Source: Nanobdellota archaeon (GTDB lineage: Archaea; Nanobdellota; Nanobdellia; Woesearchaeales; B3-WOES). Taken from it: a stretch of 18,914 nt of DNA. Both the position numbers and the translations under genes were made by a program. Positions 1-7,223 of this stretch are shown here, piece after piece. How positions within the stretch are numbered: position 1 is the stretch's first letter; each line of letters opens with the position of its first letter. The stretch covers positions 1 through 18,914 of the forward strand of contig JAGLZG010000245.1 in NCBI GenBank assembly GCA_023131705.1. The letters run 5' to 3'. The notes below the pieces were generated by a model. That model saw only the letters and a list, made by a program, of their open reading frames with translations, ran no database searches and was not told the DNA's origin.

Positions 1-28
1 TCTATCAACCTTTTAATGTCTAAACATT

Positions 29-406
29 ATGCCAGCACCATTAGGAAGTAAGAACGCATTAGGAAATAAAGGGGGAGGTAGAAAATCTGCCTATCAAGAA
101 AAAGCTGATGCTGAAGTATTGCATGAGATGTTTTTTGGTTTGGTTAAAGGTAGGTCTATTAAGAAAAAGATAAAGACAGGCAACTATTCTCTGAAAGATA
201 AATTTGTTGAACAATGTTATGAAGGAAACCAAAAGATTTTAATAGAGATATTCAAAAAGATATTCCCAGAAAAATATGAACACGAATTCAAAAAACCAGT
301 TAATATCACAGTTACCAGAGGGGGAGATAGTCCAAAAGGACCTGGACCTATACAGGGGACAGATAACCCCGTGGCACAAACAGATAATCAAGGAGTGGGA
401 CAATAG
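29..406 (+). CDS. Terminase small subunit
   Basis: Likely the DNA-recognition subunit of the packaging motor, which binds the phage DNA and hands it to the large subunit. The 125-residue protein opens with a Gly/Asn-rich stretch (PLGSKNALGNKGGGRKS, residues 4-20). That resembles the GNKxALGNxGG opening seen in many small terminases. A basic helical middle and a KIFPEKYEHEF segment near residue 78 follow. The start ATG has A/T-rich upstream sequence and no Shine-Dalgarno, like the other genes here. The last 131 nt overlap the large terminase gene in another frame, and the tail encoded there is Gly/Pro/Gln-rich and low in complexity. Position directly before the large terminase supports the call. 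The family assignment rests on the N-terminal motif and order, not on a full domain match. The first 28 nt of the window hold nothing recognisable. Confidence 0.75.
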   Translation: MPAPLGSKNALGNKGGGRKSAYQEKADAEVLHEMFFGLVKGRSIKKKIKTGNYSLKDKFVEQCYEGNQKILIEIFKKIFPEKYEHEFKKPVNITVTRGGDSPKGPGPIQGTDNPVAQTDNQGVGQ

Positions 407-1679
407 TGTCTATAAAGTTTTGGCTGTTGGAAGGAAAGGGAGAAAAACAACCTTTGATATTAATGAATTATTTTATCATGCGATGACGGATATTCGTGGA
501 TTAACTTATGCCTATATTGCTCCAACTCGGAAGCAAGCACAGGAAATTGTTTGGGATGACCACGTGGCAAAGATATTGCTGGAATGTATTAAAGTTGGAA
601 TGCCCTATAAGTTAAACAATTCAGTTCTGACTGTTAAATTTCCAGGGTATAGCACTTTCTCGGTTGACGGTTCTGACAACATTGAATCTTTAAGAGGAAA
701 GTCAGATTGGGGGGGTATCGTTATGGACGAGTTCGCTTCGTGGAAAAACCCAAGATACGCTTGGGAAGAAGTTATCGAGCCGAACTTGTTGGTGCATCAC
801 GCTTGGTGCATAGTGTCAGGGACACCGAAAGGTTATAACTACTTTCATAACTTGATGAAGACAGGTGACCACGCTGGGTTAATTGAAGGAGATGCTTTTG
901 ATGAAGACGGCGGGATAGTGAAACCGAACAACAGTTTTCAATCTTATCGTTTTACGAGTTATGACAATCCGTGGGTAGATACAGGTTGGCTCGATAACAA
1001 GAAGGAAAGGTTGACGGAAACATCTTTCAACCAAGAGTATTTGGCAAGGTTTGAAAAGCACGTTGGTTTGATTTATAAAGATTTTGATAGAAACCAACAT
1101 ATTGTAGAGCCGTTTCCAATTCCTTCTATGTGGACTAAACTGGGGGCGATTGACTTCGGATACACGAACCCAACAGCACACTTGTTTATTGCGATTGATA
1201 CGGACTTGAATGTTTATATCTATGACGAATACTATGAGAGAGAAAATACGACACAATCAAATGCCAAGATATTGAAAACAAAGTGGGGGACAATTAAACC
1301 ACAGGCAATATGGGGTGACCCTTCAGGGATTCAAGAGATGATTGATTATGGGAACGAGGGTGTTTTTATTACACCAGCAGTAAAGATATTATCTGGTAAT
1401 GACCAAGGTTGGGTGAATAGTGGAATTGACAAAGTATCGCAACTGTTAAAGGTTTCACAAAAGACACATAAACCCAAGTTGTTTGTTTTCAGAAATTGTG
1501 TAAACTTAATTAGAGAGTTTGAAAGTTATCGTTGGTTGGAGAATAAAAGTGAGCATGCAAACGAGAGAGATGTTCCGATGAAGACGGAAGACCACGCACT
1601 TGACGCTTTAAGATACTTCGTTGTTTCATTTTTCACAGGACACATTGGAGATGTTCTTGCACTATGGCCAAATGAATAG
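276..1679 (+). CDS. Terminase large subunit (ATPase and nuclease)
   Basis: Motor ATPase and nuclease that pumps DNA into the prohead and cuts it. The 467 residues carry a Walker A-like GRKGRKTT (52-59), a Walker B GIVMDE (147-152) and an SGTPKG coupling motif (181-186). A C-terminal RNase H-like nuclease follows, with acidic residues D293 (AIDFGYTNPT), D348 (WGDPSG) and D439/D443 (EDHALDALRY). Length is normal for the family. The Walker A is odd: Arg56 stands where Gly usually precedes the catalytic Lys. ATG 276 is the only ATG before the conserved LYRGQITPWHKQ segment. It follows a GAAAAAT stretch like other starts here, so a long overlap with the small terminase appears real. Confidence 0.95.
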   Translation: MNTNSKNQLISQLPEGEIVQKDLDLYRGQITPWHKQIIKEWDNSVYKVLAVGRKGRKTTFDINELFYHAMTDIRGLTYAYIAPTRKQAQEIVWDDHVAKILLECIKVGMPYKLNNSVLTVKFPGYSTFSVDGSDNIESLRGKSDWGGIVMDEFASWKNPRYAWEEVIEPNLLVHHAWCIVSGTPKGYNYFHNLMKTGDHAGLIEGDAFDEDGGIVKPNNSFQSYRFTSYDNPWVDTGWLDNKKERLTETSFNQEYLARFEKHVGLIYKDFDRNQHIVEPFPIPSMWTKLGAIDFGYTNPTAHLFIAIDTDLNVYIYDEYYERENTTQSNAKILKTKWGTIKPQAIWGDPSGIQEMIDYGNEGVFITPAVKILSGNDQGWVNSGIDKVSQLLKVSQKTHKPKLFVFRNCVNLIREFESYRWLENKSEHANERDVPMKTEDHALDALRYFVVSFFTGHIGDVLALWPNE

Positions 1680-1696
1680 TATTATTATTAATATAA

Positions 1697-1705
1697 TGTT
1701 ATAAT
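1697..1705 (+). promoter_or_regulatory. Extended -10 promoter before portal gene
   Basis: TGTTATAAT is a TGn-extended -10 in the 32-nt gap between large terminase and portal. A second TATAAT lies just upstream at 1692-1697, and the -35 region is weak (TAGTAT at 1677-1682). The expected start site, about 7 nt downstream, falls on or next to the portal ATG at 1712, so the transcript could be leaderless. The same 9-mer occurs in two other gaps of this window. Confidence 0.6.
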
Positions 1706-1711
1706 TTAGAT

Positions 1712-3523
1712 ATGACTAAAAATACAAAAACAAATGTCTTAAATACAAGAGCAAGTGACGCTGTTACAAAAGCGTGGAGAACATCTGAAAAACTACACTC
1801 CAGTCAGATGATTCTTTTTAGCAAGTATTTTAGAATGTTTAAGAACGAAGAAGTTGATTCTAATTATGACGGTTTGTCCAAGATAGTTGTTCCGAAAGTT
1901 TTCGAGAAGATTATTCGTGGGACGGCTGTTATCAACCAAGCTATTAAAAAGATTAGAGTTACAGGACAAGGAGATGAGGACAAAGAATCAGCAAAATATA
2001 ATGAAAGACTAATTGAGTTTGAGGACAGAGTATTGAACTTGAGAAAGATTAGAAAGCTTTGGATTCAAACTGCGAGAATTGCAGGAACTTCTTATCTTGA
2101 AGTTACTTGGGATATGAGCAAAGAAAAAGAAGGAAGACCTTACAAGGGTTTGAATGTTGCTCTCGTTCCAGGGGAGAATATAAGATTTAATCCAGACCAT
2201 GTTGTTGGCGAACCTTTCCGATGGGCCATTGTTGAATCAAATGTTCCTTTTTATGAGGTGAAGAAAATGTTGAAAGGAAAGGATTTTGAAACTCAAATGA
2301 CAGATGAGGTTAAGAACTCAAGTGCTTTTGGGAATACTGATTCATTATTGCACGCAACTAAAGCGAAAGGACTTGATACTTCAGACGAAACAACCCGCAT
2401 GGTTAATATCAAAAAGTATTACGGACCTTATGCAAAAGAAGAAAATGGAGATGAGGAAGACTATGTGATAATCCTTGCAAATGATAAAGTTCCTATTAAG
2501 ACGGTAAAGAATGTTTATGCTGATATTTTAGATGACCCTATTCCCATTTTTGAATTGCCTATTTATACAGTTCCAGGTGAACCTTATGCTTACGGAGATG
2601 CTGCGGCAATCGGAGGATTATACACTGAATTGAATGACACAAGACAGCAAAGAATGGATACTGTTACTTTGAATGTTGACCCTATGAAGATAATTTTGAA
2701 GGCCGCACAAATTGACCCAGCACAACTTATTGCTAAAAGAGGTTGGGTGGTTGAAGCAAATATGCCGAATGCGGTTACTGTTGTTCACCCAGATATGCAA
2801 GGAGTGGCGGCTTCAGTTAATGAGGAAAGAATTATTCAAGGAGATATTGACAAGGTATTAGGGATTCCTTCTTTCGGTTCAAAGACACCAGTATCTGGCG
2901 ATGTTACAACTGACACCGCAACTGGAGTTAATGCAACCTTACAAGCACAAGATGTTATCTCAAACTCTATCCTTGACGAAGTTAAAGATTCATTGCGTAG
3001 AGTATATAGAACTATTCTTGCTTATAACCAAACATTTATTGATAAAGAATTCAAAATTACAGTAGTGGGAGAAGGAAAAGAAATGGCTGAAGAAATGAGT
3101 GTTTCAAAGGAAAGGATACAAGGTAACTTGGACTTGGATATTGATGTTGAATTAGTTGGTAACAGATTGGCAAGACGGGCTGAAGCATTGGCTGCCTTGA
3201 ATATCGGCTCAAGAATCCCTGGAACTCAAATGGGACAACTTTGGGAGGACTATCTTGAAACTCACGACAAGGCAAACTTTGAAGATTATTATGCAGAACC
3301 ACAACCTACACCTCCAGAACCTCCAAAGATGACAATAAGTTTGAAGACACGAGAACTATCCGAATTGCAAACTGCAGAACTATACAAACAAATTCCTGGG
3401 GTCAATCCTGTTTATGCAGACCCAGCAATGACAAAACAAGGTCGTGACATTATGAGAGGCAAACTTCCAGAGAACGAAACAGAAGAAGAAAATAAAAAGG
3501 GAGATGCTGGTGTAAGTAAATAA
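1712..3523 (+). CDS. Portal protein
   Basis: Forms the dodecameric ring at the capsid vertex through which DNA enters and leaves. At 603 residues it has the length of large portal proteins of podovirus-like or N4-gp56-capsid phages. Visible marks are an N-terminal GLSKIVVPKVFEKI segment (54-67), a wing/stem region with GDAAAIGGLYTELND near residue 298, and an NVDPMKII strand near 325. A Pro-rich stretch and a charged tail (NETEEENKKGDAG) end the protein. Placement directly after the large terminase and before scaffold and capsid genes makes portal the clear choice. It appears to have its own promoter in the short upstream gap. A 67-residue gene follows after 5 nt. Confidence 0.88.
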   Translation: MTKNTKTNVLNTRASDAVTKAWRTSEKLHSSQMILFSKYFRMFKNEEVDSNYDGLSKIVVPKVFEKIIRGTAVINQAIKKIRVTGQGDEDKESAKYNERLIEFEDRVLNLRKIRKLWIQTARIAGTSYLEVTWDMSKEKEGRPYKGLNVALVPGENIRFNPDHVVGEPFRWAIVESNVPFYEVKKMLKGKDFETQMTDEVKNSSAFGNTDSLLHATKAKGLDTSDETTRMVNIKKYYGPYAKEENGDEEDYVIILANDKVPIKTVKNVYADILDDPIPIFELPIYTVPGEPYAYGDAAAIGGLYTELNDTRQQRMDTVTLNVDPMKIILKAAQIDPAQLIAKRGWVVEANMPNAVTVVHPDMQGVAASVNEERIIQGDIDKVLGIPSFGSKTPVSGDVTTDTATGVNATLQAQDVISNSILDEVKDSLRRVYRTILAYNQTFIDKEFKITVVGEGKEMAEEMSVSKERIQGNLDLDIDVELVGNRLARRAEALAALNIGSRIPGTQMGQLWEDYLETHDKANFEDYYAEPQPTPPEPPKMTISLKTRELSELQTAELYKQIPGVNPVYADPAMTKQGRDIMRGKLPENETEEENKKGDAGVSK

Positions 3524-3528
3524 ATAAT

Positions 3529-3732
3529 ATGTTAACAAATGACGACAAAAATAGTATCAAAGCATTATTGAATAATCCCGCTTGGACATTGTTAGAAAGA
3601 ATGGTGAGAGAGAATGCTAATACTTATAGAATAATGGCAATGCAACAAGACATAGATAACGAGTATAGAGTCCTTTTGTTTGGTCGGGCACAAGGAAATG
3701 AGGATATTCTCGATGTAATTAAATCAATATAG
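3529..3732 (+). CDS. Small post-portal protein, unknown function
   Basis: A 67-residue protein encoded 5 nt after the portal stop, with the start context AATAATATG used by other genes here. It is predicted mostly helical (SIKALLNNPAWTLLERMV, then residues 37-52) and mixed in charge, with no signal peptide or membrane segment. I do not recognise a family. Small helical proteins at this position are common in tailed phages and may help in portal or head assembly, but nothing in the sequence proves that. Tight coupling to the portal gene suggests co-transcription. Confidence 0.75.
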   Translation: MLTNDDKNSIKALLNNPAWTLLERMVRENANTYRIMAMQQDIDNEYRVLLFGRAQGNEDILDVIKSI

Positions 3733-3751
3733 TGTGTTATTATATTAATTG

Positions 3752-3760
3752 TGTTATAAT
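3752..3760 (+). promoter_or_regulatory. Extended -10 promoter before acidic protein gene
   Basis: TGTTATAAT is the second copy of this TGn-extended -10, in the 64-nt gap after the 67-residue gene. There is no good -35; the 17-nt spacing position reads GTGTGT. The predicted transcript would start near 3767, giving a leader of about 30 nt before ATG 3797. Confidence 0.55.
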
Positions 3761-3796
3761 AAAGAGAAGATTATCAGTGATTAATTAAAAAAAATT

Positions 3797-4069
3797 ATGG
3801 CAGAAAAAATAACAAATCCATTGCAAGAAAGTGATGACCAACATTTTATAGAACAACCTGGAAGTGAAGCTGGAATGTTAGAAACATTGATAGAACAAGA
3901 CTCTCCAAATGTTATAAGAAATAATGTTCAGACTGGAGCAGTGGAGAAGTTGATTGAACCGATTAATGTCAGTAACGATAGAGAAGCTATGAAGGAAACC
4001 GATAAAGACCAAAATCTACATACTCAATTTGTAGATACGAATGCGATAGACGCAGCAAGCAGAAAATAA
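3797..4069 (+). CDS. Acidic protein, unknown function
   Basis: A 90-residue protein rich in Glu, Asp, Gln and Asn (MAEKITNPLQESDDQHF at the start), probably largely disordered, with no Cys and no membrane segment. It is the first gene after a predicted extended -10 promoter and has an A-rich start context. The HNH endonuclease gene begins 3 nt after its stop, so the two are probably co-transcribed. I do not recognise a family. Position between portal and scaffold would allow a head-assembly or cargo role, but that is inference. Codon use and composition look like the flanking phage genes. Confidence 0.65.
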   Translation: MAEKITNPLQESDDQHFIEQPGSEAGMLETLIEQDSPNVIRNNVQTGAVEKLIEPINVSNDREAMKETDKDQNLHTQFVDTNAIDAASRK

Positions 4070-4071
4070 TT

Positions 4072-4518
4072 ATGAAATACGAACGAGGAAAAAATCCGAA
4101 TAGTCATAAACCTACACAAGAAACGAAAGATAAGATAAAGGCAGGAATGCGAAGACCAGCAGTTAAGAAAAAGATGAGTGAAGCTCATAAAGGAAATACA
4201 CAAGGTTTTCAAAAAGGAAACCAACTGTGGAAAAAGAATGGAATGTGGCAAGGCGGAATTTGGAACAATCCCTATTCAAAAGATTGGACAGATACATTAC
4301 GAGATTCAATTAGACAACGAGATGAATATGTCTGTCAAGAGTGTGGATTACATCAGGATGAATTGAAAGGTTGGATGAAAAGGTTAGATGTTCATCATAT
4401 TGATTATGATAAAGAAAATTGTGACCCAAAGAATTTAATATCTCTTTGCCGAAGATGCCACAATAAGACAAATCTTAATCGAGAGTATTGGACACAGTAT
4501 TTTGAAAGTCGAAAGTAG
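4072..4518 (+). CDS. Free-standing HNH endonuclease with NUMOD3-like N-terminus
   Basis: Probable homing-type DNA endonuclease of 148 residues. The N-terminus has two NUMOD3-like DNA-binding segments (TKDKIKAGM at 18-26; VKKKMSEAHKG at 31-41). A GMWQGG segment (57-62), a usual lead-in to the HNH domain in such phage enzymes, comes next. The HNH domain has zinc ligands C88, C91, C126 and C129, the core H108-H109, N121 and H130. All key residues are present, so it is probably active. It sits between two head genes, starting 3 nt after the acidic-protein stop. That is typical of a free-standing homing endonuclease that spreads by cutting phages lacking it. A packaging-linked HNH is less likely because such genes usually lie next to the terminase. 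Confidence 0.88.
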   Translation: MKYERGKNPNSHKPTQETKDKIKAGMRRPAVKKKMSEAHKGNTQGFQKGNQLWKKNGMWQGGIWNNPYSKDWTDTLRDSIRQRDEYVCQECGLHQDELKGWMKRLDVHHIDYDKENCDPKNLISLCRRCHNKTNLNREYWTQYFESRK

Positions 4519-4548
4519 TTTTTATTAGTATTAATTTGAAAAAATAAT

Positions 4549-5412
4549 ATGAATCCAGATAACATTATGTTGGATGCCGCAGGACAACCCGTTAATGTCC
4601 CAGGAGTGCCAGTTCAAAATGTTGTTGCAACACCAACAGGTGCACCAGTTGTGCCTACAGGAGTTGAACCAGCAATGAACCAAGCACCGAAGGATACATT
4701 ACCTCGCCCAGCTCCATTACAACCGATGCCTGTGCAACAAGTGCCCGAACAACCAGTTCAGGCGACACCTCAACCAAATGCCCCTGTTGAATCAGTGATA
4801 ACATTTGATGAGTTGGCTGCGAAAAAGGGTTTTAATAGCCCAGATGACTTGGCTAAAAGCTATGTCAATCTTGAATCGCAGAACAAGAGAGTAGAAGTTA
4901 CTTTAGCCGATGCAATAAATGCTCGCATTACACCCCCTGTTGAACAAATACCTACACAGCCAGTTCAACCTGTCCCAGCTGAAAATGCTGGTGCAGATGA
5001 GAATGCCGCTTTGGAGATAGTTGATTCAAGGATTGCTTCTAAATTAAAGAAGCATGAGGATATAATGGATTATAAAATGCACTTAATCCAAAATCCGACA
5101 GACCAACAATTTGCTGCGGAAGCAGTGAACGTTGTAAAGGATAATCCAGGGATTAAATGGGGCACTGCATTTGAAGCAGCTAAAGCACGAATGGGTGGCA
5201 TTGTCACTCAACAAACGAGAGAAGATGGGAAAAACGAAGCTTATGCAAATATAGCACTAAAGCAAAATGCCCAAGCAATACCAGGGAATGCACAAAGACC
5301 AAATTCATTTGCTTTAACACCGAAAGATGTTATTGAAAATGTTAAAACTGGCAAAATATCACTTTCTGAAACTCGTAACATTATTAATTCTTTAAGCAAA
5401 GATATAAAATAA
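4549..5412 (+). CDS. Scaffold-like head assembly protein
   Basis: Likely the internal scaffold that shapes the prohead and leaves before DNA fills it. The 287 residues divide into a Pro/Gln/Val-rich, probably disordered N-terminus (1-82), then a conserved-looking FDELAAKKGFNSPDDLAKSY segment (near 86-105) of the type seen in many phage scaffolds. A second Pro/Gln linker follows, then a helical, charged C-terminal half ending in basic residues (NIINSLSKDIK). Such a basic helical tail usually binds the capsid shell. Placement directly before the major capsid gene supports the call. No protease motif is visible. Confidence 0.75.
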   Translation: MNPDNIMLDAAGQPVNVPGVPVQNVVATPTGAPVVPTGVEPAMNQAPKDTLPRPAPLQPMPVQQVPEQPVQATPQPNAPVESVITFDELAAKKGFNSPDDLAKSYVNLESQNKRVEVTLADAINARITPPVEQIPTQPVQPVPAENAGADENAALEIVDSRIASKLKKHEDIMDYKMHLIQNPTDQQFAAEAVNVVKDNPGIKWGTAFEAAKARMGGIVTQQTREDGKNEAYANIALKQNAQAIPGNAQRPNSFALTPKDVIENVKTGKISLSETRNIINSLSKDIK

Positions 5413-5437
5413 ATAAATAGTTTTATATCTATTTGAA

Positions 5438-6529
5438 ATGCCTTATATTTTAGGAGGTGGTGGAACAGTTACCATCACAAGCGTTTCAGATTTGACTGGT
5501 TTGGTAAAAACATACTATGACCGTCTAATGTTGGAAACTTTAGACCCAGAAACAAAGTTCTACCAATTCGCCGTTAAGAAACCTTTACCAAAGGGTGAAG
5601 GGAACGCCGTTACTTGGAATCGTCCACGAAGATTAGGATATGGTCAAAAATTGGCTGCAGGTATCCGACCTTCCGCAAACGAACTTTCAACCGTGCGATG
5701 TTCAGCTCTTATCGAAGTTTATGGTGGATATACTTTGGTTGAAGACTTGGTGCAAGCAACCGCTATTGTGGACCCATTGGAAATTGCAACACAGGAACTT
5801 GGTAAACAAGCTGCTGAAACAATTGACAAAGCCACAATGCAAGCGATTCTTTTGCATGATGACGCAGTAGCAGGAACAAGTTCTGTTCACGTTATCAAGA
5901 GTTCTTCTACTGGTATCTATATCTCAACTAATTCATTCATTGCAAACACTTTGGACGATACCTTAATTGCCGTATCTGATATTAGAGAATGCACAACTGA
6001 ATTACGAAGACGTAGAGTTCCCACAGTTGACGGACAAAACTATGTTGGTATCATGCATCCAGCCGTTGCAGGGGATATGCGTTCAGACAGCACTTGGCAA
6101 AACTGGCATCAATATACTACACCAGAATACCTATATCGTGGGGAAATTGGTCGTATAGAAGGTGTGAGATTTGTTGAAACTGACTTGACACCTATCTCCG
6201 CAGCTTCCACAACTGACTCAACAACAGCCGCATCAGCAGTAGATACTGCTTTGGCTTACGGGACAGTCATCTTTGGTAGAGGTTTTTACGGAGCAACCGA
6301 GTTAGATGGTGGAGTTCATACTTACCTTGTAACAGGAGCTTCTAAATCAGACCCTCTAAACCAAGCTGCAACATACGGATGGAAAGCATTCTATACTGCA
6401 AAGGTATTGAACGTTTCAGCTGGATTGACTCTTTGGACTGGTTCTGGAGATACAATGGAAAATGTTTCTACGGCTTCGGCTCGTGAAACAGCTGGATGTA
6501 ACTTTGTGGCTATACCTACAGCGTCATAA
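5438..6529 (+). CDS. Major capsid protein, N4-gp56 family
   Basis: The HK97-fold shell protein. The 363 residues match the N4-gp56 pattern: an N-terminal DLTGLVKTYYDRLMLETLDP helix (18-37), then a FAVKKPLPKGEGNAVTW strand and loop (44-60), and a VYGGYTLVEDLVQAT beta-hinge-like region near 92-106. A P-domain-like IMHPAVAGDMRSDSTW segment and the C-terminal strands follow. No delta-domain-sized N-terminal extension is present, consistent with a separate scaffold gene upstream. Its start (TTTGAAATG) is one of few here without T at -1. The codons look more regular and less AT-rich than its neighbours, as expected for a highly expressed gene. The next gap carries stable hairpins. Confidence 0.92.
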   Translation: MPYILGGGGTVTITSVSDLTGLVKTYYDRLMLETLDPETKFYQFAVKKPLPKGEGNAVTWNRPRRLGYGQKLAAGIRPSANELSTVRCSALIEVYGGYTLVEDLVQATAIVDPLEIATQELGKQAAETIDKATMQAILLHDDAVAGTSSVHVIKSSSTGIYISTNSFIANTLDDTLIAVSDIRECTTELRRRRVPTVDGQNYVGIMHPAVAGDMRSDSTWQNWHQYTTPEYLYRGEIGRIEGVRFVETDLTPISAASTTDSTTAASAVDTALAYGTVIFGRGFYGATELDGGVHTYLVTGASKSDPLNQAATYGWKAFYTAKVLNVSAGLTLWTGSGDTMENVSTASARETAGCNFVAIPTAS

Positions 6530-6551
6530 TCTGAATCTTGTATTTGAAGAT

Positions 6552-6638
6552 GGCGACACTCTTTATAAATCAGCTGTCGTAGTAAACCTTTCGGGTTTAC
6601 TGATACATACTTAACGTCCAGTATGTATCAATAAGCCC
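6552..6638 (+). promoter_or_regulatory. Structured region after capsid gene with alternative hairpins
   Basis: The gap between capsid and zinc-ribbon genes holds three inverted repeats. CGACA/TGTCG pair at 6554-6558 and 6575-6579. AGTAAACC/GGTTTACT pair at 6581-6588 and 6594-6601 around a 5-nt loop. TGATACATACT/AGTATGTATCA pair perfectly at 6601-6611 and 6620-6630 around an 8-nt loop. The last stem can be lengthened by GGGTTTA (6593-6599) pairing with TAAGCCC (6632-6638), across one C-A mismatch. This uses the bases needed by the second hairpin, so the two forms exclude each other. No U-run follows, so this is not a classical intrinsic terminator. It may protect or process the capsid mRNA. 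Confidence 0.6.
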
Positions 6639-6677
6639 AAAAAGTAGTCGTATTAATAATTTTAATAATAAAGAAAT

Positions 6678-7085
6678 ATGTCAAAACCAAAAATAACAGA
6701 AGAAGTTGTAGATGCTAAAACAAATCCAGTAGTTGATAATGTCATTGCAGAAGTTACTGAAACAGCTCAAGTTACTGAACAAGTAGAGGTTGCTGTGGAA
6801 GATGCTGTATCGGACCCCGTTTCCATGGTTTCTGTCCCCGTAGATGAAATTCCAGAATCAGAAGATGCAACTGATGTAGCTGACTTTCCTCAGACAGGTT
6901 CTGGTGATATTATGTCAAGTGTTCCTTCTGTAGCTGAAATAGTTGATAAAGTTATAAAGAACGAAGGTGTAACTTTAGAAATTGAAAGCGTTTGTAAATG
7001 GTGTGGTGCTGGTAAGTTCACGCAAACATTAGTTTTCTGTTCAGAGGATTGTAAAAATTCATACATTGCAAGCAAAGGTTTGTAG
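6678..7085 (+). CDS. Acidic protein with C-terminal zinc ribbon
   Basis: A 135-residue protein of unknown function. Residues 1-100 are acidic, Val/Thr/Glu-rich and probably disordered. The end forms a compact four-cysteine knuckle: C106-x2-C109 and C121-x3-C125 in CKWCGAGKF and VFCSEDCKNSY, resembling treble-clef or FCS-type zinc fingers. It lies directly after the capsid gene and its hairpins. That is where many phages keep decoration or head-stabilising proteins, but no such fold is visible. The zinc knuckle could bind protein or nucleic acid. The ATG follows AAAGAAAT, in keeping with SD-less starts here. A predicted promoter overlaps its last codons. Confidence 0.7.
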   Translation: MSKPKITEEVVDAKTNPVVDNVIAEVTETAQVTEQVEVAVEDAVSDPVSMVSVPVDEIPESEDATDVADFPQTGSGDIMSSVPSVAEIVDKVIKNEGVTLEIESVCKWCGAGKFTQTLVFCSEDCKNSYIASKGL

Positions 7086-7108
7086 TTTGAATAAAAGTAG
7101 AGTATAAT
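7080..7108 (+). promoter_or_regulatory. Sigma70-like promoter for the leader before the glycan cassette
   Basis: TTGTAG (7080-7085), a 17-nt spacer and TATAAT (7103-7108), overlapping the end of the zinc-ribbon gene. Predicted transcript start is near 7115. It has no TGn extension but the best-spaced -35/-10 pair apart from 16321-16349. TTTGTAGTT at 7079-7087 is also repeated in inverted form at 7145-7153 (AACTACAAA). Confidence 0.6.
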
Positions 7109-7114
7109 TAGTAG

Positions 7115-7214
7115 AAGAAAAAAATATGTAACAATTGAGTTACGAACTACAAATCAATAGTATATAAGTTCAATCTCGGTTTTTGCATAGCAAAGGTCGG
7201 GATTGTTTTGTTTT
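7115..7214 (+). ncRNA. Putative terminated leader RNA / attenuator
   Basis: If the promoter at 7080-7108 and the terminator at 7171-7214 both work, they define an RNA of about 100 nt that ends 9 nt before the aminopeptidase ATG. Inside it is a small hairpin (GTAAC/GTTAC at 7128-7132 and 7139-7143) and a second short pairing (GAACT 7144-7148 with AGTTC 7167-7171). There is also an AUG directly followed by UAA (7126-7131) in a start context like that of the real genes. It could be an attenuator that limits the downstream sugar genes, or an independent small RNA. I recognise no riboswitch class. Confidence 0.4.
7171..7214 (+). terminator. Strong intrinsic terminator upstream of aminopeptidase gene
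   Basis: A 16-bp stem without mismatches (7171-7186 with 7190-7205, including four G-U pairs) closes a 3-nt loop (ATA) and is followed by TTTTGTTTT (7206-7214). This is the only classical stem plus T-tract terminator I find in the window. It stands directly before the coding start at 7224, so downstream genes would need readthrough, antitermination or another promoter. Confidence 0.85.
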
Positions 7215-7223
7215 AATAACATT

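Noticed and set aside
879..1256. Reverse-strand open frame inside the large terminase gene
   Set aside because: It shadows a gene with complete motifs, its product looks random, and no start context on that strand supports it. The other reverse frames in the window were rejected for the same reasons.
4178..4366. Second + strand frame inside the HNH gene
   Set aside because: The HNH frame holds all catalytic residues; this frame has no recognisable content.
6552..6638. tRNA or tRNA-like gene after the capsid gene
   Set aside because: The stems do not form a cloverleaf: there is no T-loop GTTCRA, no CCA end and no acceptor pairing around them.
7203..7223. TTG start for the aminopeptidase
   Set aside because: It lies within the terminator stem; ATG 7224 has the start context of other genes and gives the family length.
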